Below are positions 23,189-37,275 of a DNA stretch of 64,000 nucleotides, one piece after another. Made by a program: the position numbers and the translations under genes. Source of the stretch: Maratus speciosus (Eukaryota; Arthropoda; Arachnida; Araneae; Salticidae); NCBI GenBank assembly GCA_963932465.1, contig OZ010800.1, positions 92,148,307-92,212,306 on the forward strand. Direction: 5' to 3'. The notes under the pieces are model-generated. The model saw only the letters and a list, made by a program, of their open reading frames with translations, did no database searches and was not told the origin of the DNA. How positions within the stretch are numbered: position 1 is the stretch's first letter; each line of letters opens with the position of its first letter.

Positions 23189-25227
23189 TACTTTTCTCAG
23201 CATTTTTTGTTGTTGTTGTGGGGCACCTTTATAGTTTAGGCTTTTGTCTCACTTCTCCCAACTGACGTTGACGAATTTCGGACACGCATTACTGAAGCCG
23301 TTCAAAGAGTCACTATGTACATGCTGAAAAATGATTTGTTCATCAATAGACATTTAAATAAAATTTAAATCTTGAAAATGATAATCAGAATTTTTCTTTA
23401 TTTATCGAATTTTAACACTGTAAAGAAAAAATATACAGGATGTACATAAATGATTATCGCAAATTTATAGGACTATTATAAGAAAAAAAAAGTACAACCT
23501 TGGTGCTCACCGTAAGTAAAATATAACGGGTAAAACTTTAAATCCAACACAGTTATGAGTGCTCAGTGTGAGCCCCTCCAGATAAACGAACAATATAGAG
23601 CCGGTACGATAGCTCATCCCATACTTTTCTCAGCATTTTGTTTTGTTGTTGTTGTGGGGCACCGTTATAGTTTAGGCGTTTGTCTCACTTCTCCCAACTG
23701 ACGTTGACGAATTTCGGACACGCATTACTGAAGCCGTTCAAAGAGTCACTATGTACATGCTGAAAAATGATTTGTTCATCAATAGACATTTAAATAAAAT
23801 TTAAATCTTGAAAATGATAATCAGAATTTTTCTTTATTTATCGAATTTTAACACTATAAAGAAAAAATATACAGGATGTACATAAATGATTATCGCAAAT
23901 TTATAGGACTATTATAAGAAAACAAAAAAAAGTACAACCTTGGTGCTCACCGTAAGTAAAATATAACAGGTAAAACTTTAAATCCAACACAGTTATGAGT
24001 GCTCAGTGTGAGCCTCTCCAGATAAACGAACAATATAGAGCCCGTACGCTAGCTCATCCCATACTTTTCTCAGCATTTTTTGTTGTTGTTGTGGGGCACC
24101 TTTATAGTTTAGGCTTTTGTCTCACTTCTCCCAACTGACTTTGACGAATTTCGGACACACATTACTGAAGCCGTTCTAAGAGTCACTATGTACATGCTGA
24201 AAAATGATTTGTTCATCAATAGACATTTAAATAAAATTTAAATCTTGAAAATGATAATCAGAATTTTTCTTTATTTATCGAATTTTAACACTATAAAGAA
24301 AAAATATACAGGATGTACATAAATGATTATCGCAAATTTATAGGACTATTATAAGAAAACAAAAAAAAGTACAACCTTGGTGCTCACCGTAAGTAAAATA
24401 TAACAGGTAAAACTTTAAATCCAACACAGTTATGAGTGCTCAGTGTGAGCCCCTCCAGATAAACGAACAATATAGAGCCGGTACGATAGCTCATCCCATA
24501 CTTTTCTCAGCATTTTTTTCTGTTTTTGTGGGGCACAGTTATAGTTTAGGCGTTTGTCTCACTTCTCCCAACTGACGTTGACGAAATTCGGACACGCATT
24601 ACTGAAGCCGTTCAAAGAGTCACTATGTACATGCTGAAAAATGATTTGTTCATCAATAGACATTTAAATAAAATTTAAATCTTGAAAATGATAATCAGAA
24701 TTTTTCTTTATTTATCGAATTTTAACACTATAAAGAAAAAAATATACAGGATGTACATAAATGATTATCGCAAATTTATAGGACTATTATAAGAAAAAAA
24801 AAGTACAACCTTGGTGCTCACCGTAAGTAAAATATAACGGGTAAAACTTTAAATCCAACACAGTTATGAGTGCTCAGTGTGAGCCCCTCCAGATAAACGA
24901 ACAATATAGAGCCGGTACGATAGCTCATCCCATACTTTTCTCAGCATTTTGTTTTGTTGTTGTTGTGGGGCACCGTTATAGTTTAGGCGTTTGTCTCACT
25001 TCTCCCAACTGACGTTGACGAATTTCGGACACGCATTACTGAAGCCGTTCAAAGAGTCACTATGTACATGCTGAAAAATGATTTGTTCATCAATAGACAT
25101 TTAAATAAAATTTAAATCTTGAAAATGATAATCAGAATTTTTCTTTATTTATCGAATTTTAACACTATAAAGAAAAAATATACAGGATGTACATAAATGA
25201 TTATCGCAAATTTATAGGACTATTATA
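23189..25227 (+). repeat. Third occurrence of the start of the 8-monomer HOR
   Basis: From 23189 the sequence follows 1 and 3503 monomer by monomer: 6-T/GTT tract, TTTTGTTTTGTTG tract, then AGAGCCCGTACG (where the two earlier copies have AGAGCACGTACG), then the TTTCTGTTTTTG tract. It then carries the extra monomer before continuing as at 5111. It is the left part of copy B of the 18-kb duplication. Confidence 0.88.
24791..25227 (+). repeat. Extra monomer in copy B of the 18-kb duplication
   Basis: After the TTTCTGTTTTTG-tract monomer, copy B carries one additional monomer with the 9-A run, ACGGGTAAAAC and the TTTTGTTTTGTTG tract. It then rejoins copy A at CAAAAGAAAAGTAC. The offset between copies changes from 19686 to 20123 bp here, a difference of one period (437 bp). 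The inserted monomer resembles the one at about 300-735, 3805-4240 and 23490-23925, so it most likely came from within the same 8-monomer HOR by unequal exchange. Boundaries are approximate. Confidence 0.85.
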
Positions 25228-28200
25228 AGAAAACAAAAGAAAAGTACAACCTTGGTGCTCACCGTAAGTAAAATATAACAGGTAAAACTTTAAATCCAAC
25301 ACAGTTATGAGTGCTCAGTGTGAGCCTCTCCAGATAAACGAACAATATAGAGCCCGTACGCTAGCTCATCCCATACATTTCTCAGCATTTTTTGTTGTTG
25401 TTGTGGGGCACCTTTATAGTTTAGGCTTTTGTCTCACTTCTCCCAACTGACTTTGACGAATTTCGGACACGCATTACTGAAGCCGTTCTAAGAGTCACTA
25501 TGTACATGCTGAAAAATGATTTGTTCATCAATAGACATTTAAATAAAATTTAAATCTTGAAAATGATAATCAGAATTTTTCTTTATTTATCGAATTTTAA
25601 CACTATAAAGGAAAAATATACAGGATGTACATAAATGATTATCGCAAATTTATAGGACTATTATAAGAAAACAAAAAAAAGTACAACCTTGGTGCTCACC
25701 GTAAGTAAAATATAACAGGTAAAACTTTAAATCCAACACAGTTATGAGTGCTCAGTGTGAGCCCCTCCAGATAAACGAACAATATAGAGCCGGTACGATA
25801 GCTCATCCCATACTTTTCTCAGCATTTTTTTTGTTGTTGTTGTGGGGCACAGTTATAGTTTAGGCGTTTGTCTCACTTCTCCCAACTGACGTTGACGAAT
25901 TTCGGACACGCATTACTGAAGCCGTTCAATGAGTCACTATGTACATGCTGAAAAATGATTTGTTCATCAATAGACATTTAAATAAAATTTAAATCTTGAA
26001 AATGATAATCAGAATTTTTCTTTATTTATCGAATTTTAACACTATAAAGAAAAAATATACAGGATGTACATAAATGATTATCGCAAATTTATAGGACTAT
26101 TATAAGAAAACAAAAAAAAGTACAACCTTGGTGCTCACCGTAAGTAAAATATAACAGGTAAAACTTTAAATCCAACACAGTTATGAGTGCTCAGTGTGAG
26201 CCCCTCCAGATAAACGAACAATATAGAGCCGGTACGCTAGCTCATCCCATACTTTTCTCAGTATTATTTTTTTGTTGTTGTGGGGCACCGTTATAGTTTA
26301 TGCGTTTGTCTCACTTCTCCCAACTGACGTTGACGAATTTCGGACACGCATTACTGAAGCCGATCAAAGAGTCACTATGTACATGCTGAAAAATGATTTG
26401 TTCATCAATAGACATTTAAATAAAATTTAAATCTTGAAAATGATAATCAGACATTTTCTTTATATATCGAATTTTAACACTATAAAGAAAAAATATACAG
26501 GATGTACATAAATGAATATCGCAAATTTATAGGACTATTATAAGAAAACAAAAAAAAAAGTACAACCTTGGTGCTCACCGTAAGTAAAATATAACAGGTA
26601 AAACTTTAAATCCAACACAGTTATGAGTGCTCAGTGTGAGCCTCTCCAGATAAACGAACAATATAGAGCCGGTACGCTAGCTCATCCCATAGCTCAGCAT
26701 TTTTTGTTGTTGTTGTGGGGCACCTTTATAGTTTAGGCTTTTGTCTCACTTCTCCCAACTGACGTTGACCAATTTCGGACACGGATTACTGAAGCCGTTC
26801 AAAGAGTCACTATGTACATGCTGAAAAATGATTTGTTCATCAATAGACATTTAAATAAAATTTAAATCTTGAAAATGATAATCAGAATTTTTCTTTATTT
26901 ATCGAATTTTAACACTATAAAGAAAAAATATACAGGATGTACATAAATGATTATCACAAATTTATAGGACTATTATAAGAAAACAAAAAAAAGTACAACC
27001 TTGGTGCTCACCGTAAGTAAAATATAACAGGTAAAACTTTAAATCCAACACTGTTATGAGTGCTCAGTGTGGGCCCCTCCAGATAAACGAACAGTATAGA
27101 GCCGGTACGATAGCTCATCCCATACTTTTCTCAGCATTTTTTTTTGTTGTTGTGGGGCACAGTTATGGTTTAGGCGTTTGTCTCACTTCTCCCAACGGAC
27201 GTTGACGAATTTCGGACACGCATTACTGAAGCCGTTCAAAGAGTCACTATGTACATGCTGAAAAATGATTTGTTCATCAATAGACATTTAAATAAAATTT
27301 AAATCTTGAAAATGATAATCAGAATTTTTCTTTATTTATCGAATTTTAACACTATAAAGAAAAAATGTACAGGATGTACATAAATGATTATCGGAAATTT
27401 ATAGGACTATTATAAGAAAACAAAAAAAAAGTACAACCTTGGTGCTCACCGTATGTAAAATATAACAGGTAAAACTTTAAATCCAACACAGTTATGAGTG
27501 CTCAGTGTGAGCCCCTCCAGATAAACGAACAATATAGAGCCGGTACAATAGCTCATCCCATACTTTTTTCAGCATTTTTTTTTTGTATTTGTGGGGCACC
27601 GTTATAGTTTAGGCGTTTGTCTCACTTCTCCCAACTGACGTTGACGAATTTCGGACACGCATTACTGAAGCCGTTCAATGAGTCACTATGTACATGCTGA
27701 AAAATGACTTGTTCATCAATAGACATTTAAATAAAATTTAAATCTTAAAAATGATAATCAGAATTTTTCTTTATTTATCGAATTTTAACACTATAAAGAA
27801 AAAATATACAGGATGTACATAAATGATTATCGCAAATTTATAGGACTATTATAAGAAAACAAAAAAAAGTACAACCTTGGTGCTCACCGTAAGTAAAATA
27901 TAACAGGTAAAACTTTAAATCCAACACAGTTATGAGTGCTCAGTGTGAGCCCCTCCAGATAAACGAACAATATAGAGCCAGTACGCTAGCTCATCCCATA
28001 CTTTTCTCAGTATTATTTTTTTGTTGTTGCGGGGCACCGTTATAGTTTATGCGTTTGTCTCACTTCTCCCAACTGACGTTGACGAATTTCGGACACGCAT
28101 TACTGAAGCCGATCAAAGAGTCACTATGTACATGCTGAAAAATGATTTGTTCATCAATAGACATTTAAATAAAATTTAAATCTTGAAAATGATAATCAGA

Positions 28201-29833
28201 CATTTTCTTTATATATCGAATTTTAACACTATAAAGAAAAAATATACAGGATGTACATAAATGAATATCGCAAATTTATAGGACTATTATAAGAAAACAA
28301 AAAAAAAGTACAACCTTGGTGCTCACCGTAAGTAAAATATAACAGGTAAAACTTTAAATCCAACACAGTTATGAGTGCTCAGTGTGAGCCTCTCCAGATA
28401 AACAAACAATATAGAGCCGGTACGCTAGCTCATCCCATAGCTCAGCATTTTTTGTTGTTGTTGTGGGGCACCTTTATAGTTTAGGCTTTTGTCTCACTTC
28501 TCCCAACTGACGTTGACGAATTTCGGACACGGATTACTGAAGCCGATCAAAGAGTCACTATGTACATGCTGAAAAATGATTTGTTCATCAATAGACATTT
28601 AAATAAAATTTAAATCTTGAAAATGATAATCAGAATTTTTCTTTATTTATCGAATTTTAACACTATAAAGAAAAAATGTACAGGATGTACATAAATGATT
28701 ATCGGAAATTTATAGGACTATTATAAGAAAACAAAAAAAAAAAGTACAACCTTGGTGCTCACCGTAAGTAAAATATAACAAGTAAAACTTTAAATCCAAC
28801 ACAGTTATGAGTGCTCAGTGTGAGCCCCTCCAGATAAACGAACAATATAGAGCCGGTACAATAGCTCATCCCATACTTTTCTCAGCATTTTTTTTTTGTT
28901 GTTGTGGGGCACCGTTATAGTTTAGGCGTTTGTCTCACTTCTCCCAACTGACGTTGACGAATTTCGGACACGGATTACTGAAGCCGATCAAAGAGTCACT
29001 ATGTACATGCTGAAAAATGATTTGTTCATCAATAGACATTTAAATAAAATTTAAATCTTGAAAATGATAATCAGAATTTTTCTTTATTTATCGAATTTTA
29101 ACACTATAAAGAAAAAATATACAGGATGTACATAAATGATTATCACAAATTTATAGGACTATTATAGGAAAACAAAAAAAAGTACAACCTTGGTGCTCAC
29201 CGTAAGTAAAATATAACAGGTAAAACTTTAAATCCAACACTGTTATGAGTGCTCAGTGTGAGCCCCTCCAGATAAACGAACAGTATAGAGCCGGTACGAT
29301 AGCTCATCCCATACTTTTCTCAGCATTTTTTTTTTGTTGTTGTGGGGCACAGTTATAGTTTAGGCGTTTGTCTCACTTCTCCCAACGGACGTTGACGAAT
29401 TTCGGACACGCATTACTGAAGCCGTTCAAAGAGTCACTATGTACATGCTAAAAAATGATTTGTTCATCAATAGACATTTAAATAAAATTTAAATCTTGAA
29501 AATGATAATCAGAATTTTTCTTTATTTATCGAATTTTAACACTATAAAGAAAAAATGTACAGGATGTACATAAATGATTATCGCAAATTTATAGGACTAT
29601 TATAAGAAAACAAAAAAAAGTACAATCTTGGTGCTCACCGTAAGTAAAATATAACAGGTAAAACTTTAAATCCAACACAGTTATGAGTGCTCAGTGTGAG
29701 CCCCTCCAGATAAACGAACAATATAGAGCCGGTACAATAGCTCATCCCATACTTTTCTCAGCATTTTTTTTTTTGTTGTTGTGGAGCACCGTTATAGTTT
29801 AGGCGTTTGTCTCACTTCTCCCAACTGACGTTG

Positions 29834-32800
29834 ACGATTTTAGGACACGCATTACTGAAGCCGTTCAATGAGTCACTATGTACATGCTGAAAAATGATTT
29901 GTTCATCAATAGACATTTAAATAAAATTTAAATCTTGAAAATGATAATCAGAATTTTTCTTTATTTATCGAATTTTAACACTATAAAGAAAAAATATACA
30001 GGATGTACATAAATGATTATCGCAAATTTATAGGACTATTATTAGAAAACAAAAAAAAGTACAACCTTGGTGCTCACCGTAAGTAAAATATAACAGGTAA
30101 AACTTTAAATCCAACACAGTTATGAGTGCTCAGTGTGAGCCCCTCCAGATAAACGAACAATATAGAGCCGGTACGATAGCTCATCCCATAATTTTCTCAG
30201 CATTTTTTTTGTTGTTGTGGGGCACCTTTATAGTTTAGGCTTTTGTCTCACTTCTCCCAACTGACGTTTACGAATTTCGGACACGCATTACTGAAGCCGT
30301 TCAAAGAGTCACTATGTACATGCTGAAAAATGATTTGTTCATCAATAGACATTTAAATAAAATTTAAATCTTTAAAATGATAATCAGAATTTTTCTTTAT
30401 TTATCGAATTTTAACACTATAAAGAAAAAATATACAGGATGTACATAAATGATTATCGCAAATTTATAGGACTATTATAAGAAAACAAAAAAAAAAGTAC
30501 AACCTTGGTGCTCATCGTAAGTAAAATATAACGGGGAAAACTTTAAATCCAACACATTTATGAGTGCTCAGTGTGAGCCCCTCCAGATAAACGAACAATA
30601 TAGAGCCGGTACGATAGCTCTTACCATACTTTTCTCAGCTTTTTTTTGTTGTTGTTGTGGGGCACCGTTATAGTTTAGGCGTTTGTCTCACTTCTCCCAA
30701 CTGACGTTGACGAATTTCGGACACGCATTACTGAAGCCGTTCAAAGAGTCACTATGTACATGCTGAAAAATGATTTGTTCATCAATAGACATTTAAATAA
30801 AATTTAAATCTTGAAAATGATAATCAGAATTTTTCTTTATTTATCGAATTTTAACACTATAAAAAAAATGTACAGGATGTACATAAATGATTATCGCAAA
30901 TTTATAGGACTATTATAAGAAAACAAAAAAAATGTACAACCTTTGTTCTCACCGTAAGTAAAATATAACAGGTAAAACTTTAAATCCAACACAGTTATGA
31001 GTGCTCAGAAAGAGCCCCTCCAGATAAACGAACAATATAGAGCCGGTATGATAGCTCATCCCATACTTTTCTCAGCATTTTTTGTTGTTGTTGTGGGGCA
31101 CCTTTATAGTTTAGGCTTTTGTCTCACTTCTCCCAACTGACGTTGACGAATTTCGGACACGCATTACTGAAGCCGTTCAATGAGTCACTATGTACATGCT
31201 GAAAAATGATTTGTTCATCAATAGACATTTAAATAAAATTTAAATCTTGAAAATGATAATCAGAATTTTTCTTTATTTATCGAATTTTAACACTATAAAG
31301 AAAAAATATACAGGATGTACATAAATGATTATCGCAAATTTATAGGACTATTATAAGAAAACAAAAAAAAAGTACAACCTTGGTGCTCACCGTAAGTAAA
31401 ATATAACAGGTAAAACTTTAAATCCAACACAGTTATGAGTGCTCAGTGTGAGCCCCTCCAGATAAATGAACAATATAGAGCCGGTACGCTAGCTCATCCC
31501 ATACTTTTCTCAGTATTATTTTTTTGTTGTTGTGGGGCACCGTTATAGTTCATGCGTTTGTCTCACTTCTCCCCACTGACGTTGACGAATTTCGGACACG
31601 CATTACTGAAGCCGATCAAAGAGTCACTATGTACATGCTGAAAAATGATTTGTTCATCAATAGACATTTAAATAAAATTTAAATCTTGAAAATGATAATC
31701 AGAATTTTTCTTTATTTATCGAATTTTAACACTATAAAGAAAAAATATACAGGATGTACATAAATGATTATCGCAAATTTATAGGACTATTATAAGAAAA
31801 CAAAAAAAAGTACAACCTTGGTGCTCACCGTAAGTAAAATATAACAGGTAAAACTTTAAATCCAACAGAGTTATGAGTGCTCAGTGTGAGCCCCTCCAGA
31901 TAAACGAACAATATAGAGCCGGTACGATAGCTCATCCCATACTTTTTTCAGCATTTTTTTTTGTTGTTGTGGGGCACCGTTATAGTTTAGGCGTTTGTCT
32001 CACTTCTCCCAACTGACGTTGACGAATTTCGGACACGCATTACTGAAGCCGTTCAATGAGTCACTATGTACATGCTGAAAAATGATTTGTTCATTAATAG
32101 ACATTTAAATAAAATTTAAATCTTGAAAATGATAATCAGAATTTTTCTTTATTTATCGAATTTTAACACTATAAAGAAAAAATGTACAGGATGTACATAA
32201 ATGATTATCGGAAATTTATAGGACTATTATAAGAAAACAAAAAAAAAAAGTACAACTTTGGTGCTCACCGTAAGTAAAATATAACAGGTAAAACTTTAAA
32301 TCCAACACTGTTATGAGTGCTCAGTGTGAGCCCCTCCAGATAAACGAACAGTATAGAGCCGGTACGATAGCTCATCCCATACTTTTCTCAGCATTTTTTT
32401 TTGTTGTTGTGGGGCACAGTTATGGTTTAGGCGTTTGTCTCACTTCTCCCAACGGACGTTGACGAATTTCGGACACGCATTACTGAAGCCGTTCAAAGAG
32501 TCACTATGTACATGCTGAAAAATGATTTGTTCATCAATAGACATTTAAATAAAATTTAAATCTTGAAAATGATAATCAGAATTTTTCTTTATTTATCGAA
32601 TTTTAACACTATAAAGAAAAAATGTACAGGATGTACATAAATGATTATCGGAAATTTATAGGACTATTATAAGAAAACAAAAAAAAAAGTACAACCTTGG
32701 TGCTCACCGTAAGTAAAATATAACAAGTAAAACTTTAAATCCAACACAGTTATGAGTGCTCAGTGTGAGCCCCTCCAGATAAACGAACAATATTGAGCCG

Positions 32801-34208
32801 GTACAATAGCTCATCCCATACTTTTCTCAGCATTTTTTTTGTTGTTGTGGGGCACCGTTATAGTTTAGGCGTTTGTCTCACTTCTCCCAACTGACGTTGA
32901 CGAATTTCGGACACGCATTACTGAAGCCGTTCAATGAGTCACTATGTACATGCTGAAAAATGATTTGTTCATCAATAGACATTTAAATAAAATTTAAATC
33001 TTGAAAATGATAATCAGAATTTTTCTTTATTTATCGAATTTTAACACTATAAAGAAAAAATATACAGGATGTACATAAATGATTATCGCAAATTTATAGG
33101 ACTATTATAAGAAAACAAAAAAAAGTACAACCTTGGTGCTCACCGTAAGTAAAATATAACAGGTAAAACTTTAAATCCAACACAGTTATGAGTGCTCAGT
33201 GTGAGCCTCTCCAGATAAACGAACAATATAGAGCCGGTACGCTAGCTCATCCCATAGCTCAGCATTTTTTGTTGTTGTTGTGGGGCACCTTTATAGTTTA
33301 GGCTTTTGTCTCACTTCTCCCAACTGACGTTGACGAATTTCGGACACGGATTACTGAAGCCGATCAAAGAGTCACTATGTACATGCTGAAAAATGATTTG
33401 TTCATCAATAGACATTTAAATAAAATTTAAATCTTGAAAATGATAATCAGAATTTTTCTTTATTTATCGAATTTTAACACTATAAAGAAAAAATATACAG
33501 GATGTACATAAATGATTATCACAAATTTATAGGACTATTATAAGAAAACAAAAAAAAGTACAACCTTGGTGCTCACCGTAAGTAAAATATAACAGGTAAA
33601 ACTTTAATTCCAACACTGTTATGAGTGCTCAGTGTGAGCCCCTCCAGATAAACGAACAGTATAGAGCCGGTACGATAGCTCATCCCATACTTTTCTCAGC
33701 ATTTTTTTTTGTTGTTGTGGGGCACAGTTATAGTTTAGGCGTTTGTCTCACTTCTCCCAACGGACGTTGACGAATTTCGGACACGCATTACTGAAGCCGT
33801 TCAAAGAGTCACTATGTACATGCTAAAAAATGATTTGTTTATCAATAGACATTTAAATAAAATTTAAATCTTGAAAATGATAATCAGAATTTTTCTTTAT
33901 TTATCGAATTTTAACACTATAAAGAAAAAATGTACAGGATGTACATAAATGATTATCGGAAATTTATAGGACTATTATAAGAAAACAAAAAAAAAGTGCA
34001 ATCTTGGTGCTCACCGTAAGTAAAATATAACAGGTAAAACTTTAAATCCAACACAGTTATGAGTGCTCAGTGTGAGCCCCTCCAGATAAACGAACAATAT
34101 AGAGCCGGTACAATAGCTCATCCCATACTTTTCTCAGCATTTTTTTTGTTGTTGTTGTGGAGCACCGTTATAGTTTAGGCGTTTGTCTCACTTCTCCCAA
34201 CTGACGTT
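29834..34208 (+). repeat. Second copy of the 10-monomer unit
   Basis: It runs from GACGATTTTA at 29834 to the one at 34209. It matches 9711-14087 in monomer order: CATAATTTTC at 30187, GCTCAGAAAG at 31003 and CATAGCTCAG at 33253. Its length is within a few bases of the first copy. A C in the A-run near 32228 is an A near 12118 in the first copy. Confidence 0.85.
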
Positions 34209-37200
34209 GACGATTTTAGGACACGCATTACTGAAGCCGTTCAATGAGTCACTATGTACATGCTGAAAAATGATTTGTTCATCAATAGACATTTAAATAA
34301 AATTTAAATCTTGAAAATGATAATCAGAATTTTTCTTTATTTATCGAATTTTAACACTATAAAGAAAAAATATACAGGATGTACATAAATGATTATCGCA
34401 AATTTATAGGACTATTATAAGAAAACAAAAAAAAGTACAACCTTGGTGCTCACCGTAAGTAAAATATAACAGGTAAAACTATAAATCCAACACAGTTATG
34501 AGTGCTCAGTGTGAGCCCCTCCAGATAAACGAACAATATAGAGCCGGTACGATAGCTCATCCCATAATTTTCTCAGCATTTTTTTTTGTTGTTGTTGTGG
34601 GGCACCTTTATTGTTTAGGCTTTTGTCTCACTTCTCCCAACTGACGTTTACGAATTTCGGACACGCATTACTGAAGCCGTTCAAAGAGTCACTATGTACA
34701 TGCTGAAAAATGATTTGTTCATCAATAGACATTTAAATAAAATTTAAATCTTGAAAATGATAATCAGAATTTTTCTTTATTTATCGAATTTTAACACTAT
34801 AAAGAAAAAATATACAGGATGTACATAAATGATTATCGCAAATTTATAGGACTATTATAAGAAAACAAAAAAAAAAGTACAACCTTGGTGCTCACCGTAA
34901 GTAAAATATAACAGGTAAAACTTTAAATCCAACACAGTTATGAGTGCTCAGTGTGAGCCCCTCCAGATAAATGAACAATATAGAGCCGGTACGCTAGCTC
35001 ATCCCATACTTTTCTCAGTATTATTTTTTTGTTGTTGTGGGGCACCGTTATAGTTCATGCGTTTGTCCCACTTCTCCCCACTGACGTTGACGAATTTCGG
35101 ACACGCATTACTGAAGCCGATCAAAGAGTCACTATGTACATGCTGAAAAATGATTTGTTCATCAATAGACATTTAAATAAAATTTAAATCTTGAAATTGA
35201 TAATCAGAATTTTTCTTTATTTATCGAATTTTAACACTATAAAGAAAAAATATACAGGATGTACATAAATGATTATCGCAAATTTATAGGACTATTATAA
35301 GAAAACAAAAAAAAAAGTACAACCTTGGTGCTCACCGTAAGTAAAATATAACAGGTAAAACTTTAAATCCAACAGAGTTATGAGTGCTCAGTGTGAGCCC
35401 CTCCAGATAAACGAACAATATAGAGCCGGTACGATAGCTCATCCCATACTTTTTTCAGCATTTTTTTTTGTTGTTGTGGGGCACCGTTATAGTTTAGGCG
35501 TTTGTCTCACTTCTCCCAACTGACGTTGACGAATTTCGGACACGCATTACTGAAGCCGTTCAATGAGTCACTATGTACATGCTGAAAAATGATTTGTTCA
35601 TCAATAGACATTTAAATAAAATTTAAATCTTGAAAATGATAACCAGAATTTTTCTTTATTTATCGAATTTTAACACTATAAAGAAAAAATGTACAGGATG
35701 TACATAAATGATTATCGGAAATTTATAGGACTATTATAAGAAAACAAAAAAAAAAGTACAACCTTGGTGCTCACCGTAAGTAAAATATAACAAGTAAAAC
35801 TTTAAATCCAACACAGTTATGAGTGCTCAGTGTGAGCCCCTCCAGATAAATGAACAATATAGAGCCGGTACAATAGCTCATCCCATACTTTTCTCAGCAT
35901 TTTTTTTTTGTTGTTGTGGGGCACCGTTATAGTTTAGGCGTTTGTCTCACTTCTCCCAACTGACGTTGACGAATTTCGGACACGCATTACTGAAGCCGTT
36001 CAATGAGTCACTATGTACATGCTGAAAAAAGATTTGTTCATCAATAGACATTTAAATAAAATTTAAATCTTGAAAATGATAATCAGAATTTTTCTTTATT
36101 TATCGAATTTTAACACTATAAAGAAAAAATATACAGGATGTACATAAATGATTATCGCAAATTTATAGGACTATTATAAGAAAACAAAAAAAAGTACAAC
36201 CTTGGTGCTCACCGTAAGTAAAATATAACAGGTAAAACTTTAAATCCAACACAGTTATGAGTGCTCAGTGTGAGCCTCTCCAGATAAACGAACAATATAG
36301 AGCCGGTACGCTAGCTCATCCCATAGCTCAGCATTTTTTGTTGTTGTTGTGGGGCACCTTTATAGTTTAGGCTTTTGTCTCACTTCTCCCAACTGACGTT
36401 GACGAATTTCGGACACGGATTACTGAAGCCGATCAAAGAGTCACTATGTACATGCTGAAAAATGATTTGTTCATCAATAGACATTTAAATAAAATTTAAA
36501 TCTTGAAAATGATAATCAGAATTTTTCTTTATTTATCGAATTTTAACACTATAAAGAAAAAATATACAGGATGTACATAAATGATTATCACAAATTTATA
36601 GGACTATTATAAGAAAACAAAAAAAAGTACAACCTTGGTGCTCACCGTAAGTAAAATATAACAGGTAAAACTTTAATTCCAACACTGTTATGAGTGCTCA
36701 GTGTGAGCCCCTCCAGATAAAGGAACAGTATAGAGCCGGTACGATAGCTCATCCCATACTTTTCTCAGCATTTTTTTTGTTGTTGTGGGGCACAGTTATA
36801 GTTTAGGCGTTTGTCTCACTTCTCCCAACGGACGTTGACGAATTTCGGACACGCATTACTGAAGCCGTTCAAAGAGTCACTATGTACATGCTAAAAAATG
36901 ATTTGTTCATCAATAGACATTTAAATAAAATTTAAATCTTGAAAATGATAATCAGAATTTTTCTTTATTTATCGAATTTTAACACTATAAAGAAAAAATG
37001 TACAGGATGTACATAAATGATTATCGGAAATTTATAGGACTATTATAAGAAAACAAAAAAAAGTACAATCTTGGTGCTCACCGTAAGTAAAATATAACAG
37101 GTAAAACTTTAAATCCAACACAGTTATGAGTGCTCAGTGTGAGCCCCTCCAGATAAACGAACAATATAGAGCCGGTACAATAGCTCATCCCATACTTTTC

Positions 37201-37275
37201 TCAGCATTTTTTTTGTTGTTGTTGTGGAGCACCGTTATAGTTTAGGCGTTTGTCTCACTTCTCCCAACTGACGTT
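34209..37275 (+). repeat. Second copy of 7-monomer unit variant 1
   Basis: It matches 14088-17154, with CATAATTTTC at 34563, the private GTTTGTCCCAC and GAAATTGATAATC variants, and CATAGCTCAG at 36322. The T-run in its CATAATTTTC monomer is one base shorter than in the first copy (9 against 10). That shift breaks the fortuitous 69-codon frame present at 14377. Confidence 0.85.
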
